Below are positions 40,101-49,100 of a stretch of 64,000 nt of DNA, piece after piece (the stretch's first letter is position 1; each line of letters starts with the position of its first letter). Both the position numbers and the translations under genes were made by a program. Below the pieces are notes generated by a model, which worked only from the letters and a program-made list of their open reading frames with translations, was not told the origin of the DNA and did not search any database. The stretch comes from Phoronis australis. Its lineage: Eukaryota; Phoronida; Phoronidae. The stretch is from the NCBI GenBank assembly GCA_002633005.1, contig NMRA01000237.1, positions 492,092 through 556,091 of the forward strand, given 5' to 3'.

Positions 40101-43100
40101 TGTTTTGTGCATTTAAAGGAGTTATAGCTTTGATTCTAATCCGTTTCAATGAAAAAGAGTATTTTTCGAACATAACGAATGACTGAAATATTTGTTTCAG
40201 CGAGTTGAGAGACAGGGGAAATTCTCTCCGAAGCGCCGTCTATTGGAGAACTTCATGAAATCCCAAGAACAAGTTCCAGAAACGCGGGAAACAACAACCC
40301 AATCGGACACTGCTCTCGACGAGCCCGAGTATCCGTTTCAAGCCGAGGATCAGACGTGGATCGAGTGGCTGTCTCGATACCAGCATGGCCCTGATACTTT
40401 CCTCATTCCTCTCAACGATCCGGAGCTTCCGGTCCGCTTAAGGTCTTACAGAAGAACCGAGGGACAAAGGTCTAGTGCCGACACCAAGCTTTCCGAAGAG
40501 ATAGAATCTGACATTGAATTCATTCGGTCCCGCACAATGAAGGAAAGACGCAAGCTGACTGAATTTGACACCACTGACGTGCCTAAGTTGAAACTTACAA
40601 AATTGGAGGCGGTGACAGGCTTAAGTTCTATCGACAGCAAGCTGCTGGCCATCAAGCGCCAACTGGATAGTGGCGCTGAAATGAAAAGAGTTGCTCGCGT
40701 CGAAGGAGGTATAAGTGTAGCGTGTAAATGTTTGGAGCACGAGAGCTTTAATAAGAGTAACGAATTAACTTATAGCCATCAAGTCAGGAGATTTATTAAC
40801 TCCACTGACGTGGCGGTCGACTTGGATGTCGGCGAACTGCATGAAGTGATGTGTTTGGAGAAACTGCATGCCAGCTTAAACAAGGTTACTGAAATACTCC
40901 GTAGTTCTGAGAGAACTCTGCATGCTGAATTTGAGGCGTATGCCTTAACGAGTAGAAAATGGAAAGTGAGATGCTCTGGCTGTTTAGGCAGTAGTTACTT
41001 GCATGCAGAAACACGTGCGTGTAATAACGTGAGTGATGCACCTGAATGTACGTTTGTACTAAATTTCTTAGAAAATACTAAAGAAGTTACGCTGGAGGCG
41101 CCTCCCCCATTTCCAGATTCAGAAACTGATTCAATAACTAATCATAATGTCGTGAACCTGTTGAGCGAAGACGGCAAATCAAACGAAAAGCTCAAAGCAG
41201 ACGACAATCAGAATCTGCTGAATACACCAACAGTTCACAATGTTGAACAAGTGAACGTAGATGAGATAAATGTTCTCACACCGATGGAGCCTCAGCCCTC
41301 TCTAAAAGTCATAGAGGACAGTGTCCAATCTGTTGCCACAAAGAAGCGTGTTCAGTTTCGCAGAGGCCGAAGTTCTAACTTTGACTCTACAACTGAAGCA
41401 GAGACGCCGTCTGTAGCCACACCCATAATTGTTGAACCTATAACACTGAGCTCTACGCCAAAAATGGCGACTGTAGCCACGGAAGTGTTGCTCAGGCGCA
41501 GACGAGCCTCACAACCAGTCGTCATGGGAATGAAGCAGCCACAGCGTCTAGTTACTAGAGACGACTCAGTCCTTAAATTATTCTCAACGCCAACCGTTAA
41601 AGGAAGGATGGATTCCTTGCAAGTTCCCAGAACTAATCCATTAGGCAGACGATCAAGCGGTTCAATTGTTCCGCTCAACAGCCAACGACGCAATTCGACC
41701 GCGGAATGTCTTGATTTTTTGTTGGATAGGCATCTTGATCGTTCTTTGAACACGTTCAAGCCGATAAAACCATCAACAATATACAAAGCTGCGTTTGCTC
41801 AAGGATTAGTTGTTGGAACTTGTGCTGCTCTCGTGTTTCGCTTTCTATGCATATTTTTTTAATTTTTATTTTTGTCTATTTATTACTATTGTTCTTGACA
41901 AGCTCGTTTGTTTGGATTATATAAACTTGTCTATCTAGACAGTTTAAATAAAACGTTAAACTACTAAAAAAACTACTAAAATCGTTGTCCACATTGCGAC
42001 ATCTTTGTGTATGGAATGGCAGAAAAATTAAATTTCCATTAGTCTACATTGGGTTCCTAGACCCCGATTTCTTACAATGTGACTGAAGCATAAACACAAA
42101 TGGTGCGAAATGCTTCTCATAAGATTTGTCCAGTTTCATGGCTACTACTAAACTAACTAATTTCGTAGCTAGGTCTAACTTGTTTAACAGCACGTTGTTA
42201 AGTCCAACTCAGCACTAATTACACGGAAGGTCACACACTTTAAGCCTCAGTAAATCAGAAATCTATTAAGCGCCAAGGGGTTCTTGATCGAGTAACTTTC
42301 TGCGCGTTGAAATGTGCATAATCAATGCGTATTTTTAGATATTTAACGATCATCGTTCGCTCTTATTCAACGCGTACTTTTGCCTAGTCAACGCGTTGTT
42401 TTACTTAACCAACGCGCAGTTTTGATTATCCAACGCGTGCTTTTAGTTTTTATAGATCATATTTCAGCTTACTTTTGCTTGACCAACACGTTGTTTGACT
42501 TAATCAACGTGCTGAATTGGTTATGTCCAGTCAAAGACAAGTTTACATTCACTATGTAACGGCGCCGTCATTTACGAGGTCTCTTGATACGAATATGCAA
42601 CATTCTTTAAAAGTTGCCTTGCACCCATCTTAAAAGTCTTGCTATTTTGAGATGAGAGGACGGGCTTGATTGGCCTATATGAACTGATTAAAAATACGCC
42701 TTGGCTAACTAAAACTATGCGTTGATTAAGCAAAGGTTCGCGTTGAATAACAGTAGAACGATGATTGCCCAAGAACTAAAGGCACGTTTTGATTAAGCAC
42801 ATTTCAACGCACAGAAATGTACTCTTAAGAACCCTATGGCGCTTCTGATAGAAATCAGGTTTGTACTGGTGAATCATTCCGTTGAAGAAGTCAATGGACT
42901 ACTCGGTCTATGTTGTTATGTGTAAATAAGAGTACAAATGGACGGCAGCAAACAACCAAAACGAAGATTCCACCCCAACCGGCATGGGACTTTAGGAAAG
43001 TAGTCCTCGAATTTTTATCGACCATTTGCCTGAGTGAGAAGCCTCAGTGACCCACGTTTACTGACCGCTTCCCTTGACTTTTTGTCGAGCAACGGTTTTC

Positions 43101-46100
43101 AAAGAAAATCGGAATGTGCTACATTCACAGTTGGTACGAAACATACCTGGATTGAAAACCACCCTCTGTTCTATTCACGTGACCTTCACGAATATTCGCA
43201 GTCTCAAACTATCAAAATCTGCAGTGAAATAACGTCACTCAAAAATCCAAAACAGACAATCCTCTTTTAAACGTCCTTGTGCGTTCCCTTGACTTCAGGT
43301 CGTATCCAAATTATTTCCATTCAACTGTCCCAGCCAACAGAGACACTCGACAGGTTTCGAAGCAAACAAGTCACATGTCTACATGCTGTCGTGACTTTCT
43401 TAGGGCACACAGTAAAAAGATCATAACCTGAACAAGATCGAGCTATTGTCGAGAATCTAGAATTGTCGGTAAATACTGCAAAACGACCAGGGAGCCCACG
43501 TTTACTCTCTGTACTCGAAACTCGAATCGGAAAGTTGACAAACTGCATGGCACACTTCGAATAAAGTTACTCAAACCATTTTGTACGATTCCGGTTTTTT
43601 TCCAAAACGCTGACATCTTGATTTTTGACAATAGATTTCTCGGACTCAAAGGGCTTAAAAAAGGAAATCCCAGACACCCTTTTGTAGTTCATAGAACAAA
43701 GAAACGGCATTTGTAAGTTTCGAGCGAAAAAATCAAAATTTGTGGAAAATAGTGCGATCTCCGTGGAAAATCGCGAATTTTTAGAAAAAGTGCAGTCACA
43801 TGATCACGATCGTCTGAAATGTGTTTTCGTGCACTTAATAAGATTCTGTAATACACAAAGATTTTAAAAACATATAGTTTTATGAGTCTACTATTAATAG
43901 TTTAAAAGTTATTTTAAAAATCAAATCTTTGGTAACGAGAGTAGACAGTGACCTTAAATTCCATGTCTGAGTCCGAGATTGAAGGTTTTGCCTGGGACCT
44001 GGAGGTTGTTTCATAAAAAGTGACGCTATGCAAAAGTCAGAAATTTTGTTTTATGCTCCCACTTGCTAAGTGAAATTTCCAAGACATTAAAATTTATAAA
44101 CAATATCTATAAATTAACTGACTAATTAGCCACTTAGGCTACAGGGAGACTTCGTGCTTTGCTGCATAGATACTATTTGTGGATATGCGTGGAGCATTAC
44201 TATCGAAATTTTTTACTTTAAAAGAGAACGGCCCTCTGATCGAGGTGGAACCAACAATGATGCTATTTCAATGGAAATTCTAAATAAGCTGTGACAACAA
44301 TATGGAAAGGCATTTCTTTGCATCGCACCGTGTTGTGCATACTCCTTTGTCCCAGGGTGAAAGTAACCATTCTAAGGCAAAAATAACAGTTTACGCAACC
44401 CCATAAAAACTACCCCGTTTTCTGATTGTCTTTCATACATTCTGACTTTATCTTTACAGGAACGATCCCAGTGTTCTGTGAGAAACTGCGCGACACAGCG
44501 TACAATGTCGGCGAACCGGTCACTCTGTTTTGTCACGTGATAGGAACCCCATTTCCAAGTATCACGTGGTATAGAAACGATCAACTGTTGTCTGGCGGCG
44601 GGGACGCGTCCGATTCCAGCGAGCGCCTTGGTTTCACGCACTCACCAGATGGCCGAGCAACGCTGACGATCTTCAACACAAAGCCGCATGACGCTGGCGT
44701 TTACAAATGCGTCGCTAGAAATAAACTTGGCCGAGTAATCAGCAAAGCTCGCCTTCTCCTCGGTGGTGAGAATTATTCATAATCAGACGAAACCCAAATA
44801 GTGGGAAAGAGCGGCACCAGATTACCTTTTTTCGGATTTAGGTGGTTTAGAGTTATCTCATACGTCTGTCCATTTGGATTGTTGTTTTCTCCTCTTGATA
44901 TTCTAAATCCGCCTATCTGAGATTAGATAAATGCACTCCTAACTGGCTTCTTTTTTACGATTTAGCAAAGATAATGACGTTGTTCATGGTAATTAATGTA
45001 TATACACGGGGGCCTATTTTGACTTCTGATAAGCCGCCAAGACATTGGACGAACATTAACTAAATATTTAATATAGGAAACTTTCGCAATTGTGGTATGA
45101 ACTTTTTTACACGGGAAGTTGCATACATTCTACAACGTTGGAGCTCAAGTAACAAAGACTGGAGAGTGGTAAATAAAATTGCAGGTAAATTATTGATATA
45201 ATTAATTTAAAAAGGGACAGAGACGTTAACTTGACAACGTCTGAATTTCGTACGCATAAAATGCAACGAATTCCAGACAAGGGGGACTTACCTACAGCAC
45301 AAACTGGGACAATTAAGAATGTGAACCCAAATTTATTTCAGATGTTCCTGAACGACCTGGAAGACCGGTTGTTTCTCACGTGGGGGCACGTGACATGCTG
45401 GTTATTTGGGATGCCCCAAAATCGGATGGCAACTCACATATTGTGTCCTATAGAGTTGATTGTCGCAAAGAAGGTAACGATTTTTATGTTTTTTTATAAA
45501 CTATGATATGCTTTGTGTTTGAAGGTAATTTAGAATGTTTTCAAAAGATCCCAAGGCGATTGTTGAAGAAGTAAATTTGAATCGATTCGTGAGAAGAAAG
45601 GTTTCCGTAATCATTTTCCTTTCGCTTAAATGTCCCTTTCAGACTTTCTGTTGCAACCGCATTTATGTATTTCTGAAATTCATTGCCTTAATCATGTCTA
45701 GTAGTCATGTGGCGCTAGTCCTGTTCACCGCATTTTCTCCGAACGCGCCATCTTTCGAGCGAATGTCAATTGCGTTCTGTTGTTACCTATAGGGGATAGT
45801 CGTTGGACTACTTGTTCTTACGTCATCGACGAATGCGCGCTGGTGAGAGGTCTACACCCGGAAACAAAGTGCAGGTTTAGAGTCTCTTGCCAAAATAAAT
45901 TTGGAGTGAGCCCGTACAGTTACTCATCGATGGAAGCTATCACAAAACCAGAAGGTACCATATAGTAGATTAGTGGAAATATTTTAGCCAATCATAACGC
46001 CAAATGAAGCAAACTAAATGATCAAATGTGTGGATCGCATTACCAACCAATAATACAACTTTCTTCTTTGACCTTTTGCATATGATTCTTGGGGAACAAC

Positions 46101-49100
46101 AGCCCGTTACAGGAAGAATAGAGACATTCTTGGGGCAATATGCTAAACTATTCAAAGCAAATGTTACACGATTCTTCGAAGTGGAACAAATACATCTACC
46201 TACCTAGCCTCTCGTGGCCTTTGGGGGAGGGGTTGCATGACGTTATGCCAAAACTTTTATTATTGTGCTCTATGCAATACCTTGCCAACCAAGTCTACGT
46301 CCAGAAAACTACGTTCGCCCGCCCTTCCCCTGGTCACCTCATTTAACATAAGGCCATTTCCTCAATTATTCATTATACTTTTTCACAATAACTAATTTCA
46401 TGTATTTAAATCACTGCCTTTCCAGGTTTTCCAATGACTTCTGTCAGTAAAGAATTGAGGAGGTCACTGGTGCGCTCGAAAGCAGCCAATGAGAACCCAT
46501 CTCCGCATGAGAGTCCGACCAACAGCAGACGTGCTTCCGAGAGTGACGTAACTGATGAAGTCGTCCAGTTGAAGAACACAGATCCGAAGGAAGACTATAA
46601 CTTCTTGGCGGAAGTGACAAGGTAGGTGTGCCGTTTTACGTAAGCAAATGACAGTTACCGTTTCTCATCTTCCATAGTTATAATTGACAACCCTCTGTTG
46701 ACACGGATGGCAATACGTCAAACTTGGGAAAATAGGCACTTTCCATCGAGAGTTCATATGAAAATTTTTCTGATGTTTCTTTAAGTTTTAACAGTCTTAC
46801 CTACAATCATCGCCATTTCTGTTCTCGAAAATTGGTCAAATGCATGTCACGATTCCAGATACAAATTTATACTCAAATCAAGCGGTGTGGTTGGTCATGT
46901 TTCGAGTCCGAGTCCCGGTCAGGTCTCAGTTGAGTACGTTCTACTTTTATGTATATTCTTACAGAGAATTACACCGGACATCCATGGGCAATAACACACA
47001 TCCTGTGTGAGAACTTCTAAGAACCAGAGCATGATTGGTAACAGAGAATAATATTTGAAGTAACCTAGTGAAATCGCTGTTTCATTTTCAGAGGTGCATT
47101 CTCCACAGCCGTTAAGTGCCAAAACAAGAAAGGCGAATTAAGAATTGCCAAAGTTGTCAGATGTGACGACTCTGGAACCGAAGCAGCGCTGCACGAATTC
47201 AACTTACTGAAATCTCTAAGTCACGAACGTCTCGCGAGACTTCACAATGCTTACCAAACACAGGACTTTGTCGTGCTCGTCATGGAAAAGATGTTTGGCG
47301 GAAACGTAGTCCAGTGGCTGTCATTCAAGAACAAGTATAGCGAAGAACATGTTGTTCGCGTACTTCGACAGGTTCTCGATGGTTTACAATACCTGCAACA
47401 CGAAGGAATCGCACATTTGAATATTAAACCTGGGAATGTGATGATGGCAAACAGAAGAAGGATGGATGTTCGAATCATCGACTTTGGCTACGCCCGCAGC
47501 ATCACTGGTCCAGATGGAGAGAAAACTGACAGATTTGGTGACCCTGAATACATGGGTGAGAATCATGAAAACCTCCTGGTTTAAAGTATTATCATAAAGA
47601 CGTTTTAAGATGCACTCATTTGAATACTTATTTGTTCAATTCATTGATAACGTTTGAAAAGCAGCGAGGGACTCTTTTGGAATTTTTGAGACATTTTCGC
47701 AATCAAACGATATCAATTGAGTGTTCATACCTTTGCCTCGTTGCACGTGTATCGGTGCTGTTGACTCTGAAACGGCAATGATCACATTTTCACACGTTAT
47801 TTACAAGGGTACCAAACCCTGTTTTGACTTATGAACAAATATTAAAAATGACGTTCTCAGCTAGTTCTCAGAAACAAAATTAATGCTCTTAAATTCTCGA
47901 CAATCCTCTAATGTTTTGAGCAGAATTTGGAAATTCCTTACGAAGTCTGCTGAACGAGCAAGCATGATTGGAGTTACACGACAACTGTAGGGAAAGACCA
48001 CCCACCATGAACCACAATATTCTATCTGTGACACAGAGAGAATGAGTTTTTAGTTGAATCCCGCTTCTATCACTCAAGTGGGGCGTCAACGATGCATTAA
48101 CAGGTGACAGAACGAGGATTGGTTGATATCACCAAAACAAGGTTTGGTATCCCTTTAGTCATCATACGAGTCAGTACCTGAGCGTAAGTGCAATGGTGAA
48201 ACTCCTTACGATGATTTTGAAAACCTGTGTGTCACCAGTTCCTATTCTTATCTTCAGCTCCTGAAGTTGTACACCAAGAGAAAGTTGGCTTCTTCACCGA
48301 CATGTGGAACATTGGAGTTTTAACGTTCATTTTGTAAGTAAATTTGATGAGTCGGGGACGCTCGGTAGAGTTCATGAAGTGAATACGCTTAAGGCACTTC
48401 GCCAACCTTCTGAAGAGTGTACGAAAAGTGCGATGAGTTTTGAAAACAGCAACGCACCGAAATTCTTACTGTGAAAACAGCTATTTGCAACTCATGATTG
48501 TAACGTCATCGTTAACGGATGTTCTTCGCATAAAGTTCAATTTGTTATCAGTTGAAGCGGCTACATATCTGCCTTCCGTCAAAAATACTTAGGATTCGGG
48601 ATACTTACAGTAATGTAACTGGTCTAAACTTCCCTCTTTCTCAAATACGATTGCTGAGCTTGGGGAGAACTGTTTGAGTTCTGGTCATTTTGTGGGCCAA
48701 TTATGGCCAGCTCTTTCCTAACCCAGGAAGCAATTTATATAAGTAAGTAGTCTGAACCAAGAGATAGATTCTGTGAGGCACTCAACGAAATCAACAATAC
48801 GGTTAATAAAACAATTACTGTCTAGTAGGCTACAATTACAACGTTAAGTTCTCTTGCAGGCTGAGCGGCGAATCTCCATTCAGGGCGGATACTGCCGATA
48901 AAACTGCAACTAAGATTAGCTTCCTCAAGTACGATACTCACGAACTTTACAAGAATATCACTAAGGAGGCGCTCAAGTTCATCTTCCAGTTGTTGAAACG
49001 CGTGCCCAGGTAATACTAACTTTTTCGAAATTGTGCGTTCAGGGTTGCATTCCGTTGACTTTAAACACCTGGCCCGCGAGAAAAGCTAAGTGTGATCACG

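Noticed and set aside
41352-41786. 144-codon minus-strand frame under the interkinase exon
   Set aside because: The plus-strand frame is longer, continuous with kinase 1 and shows kinase-site and membrane-segment features; the minus frame shows none.
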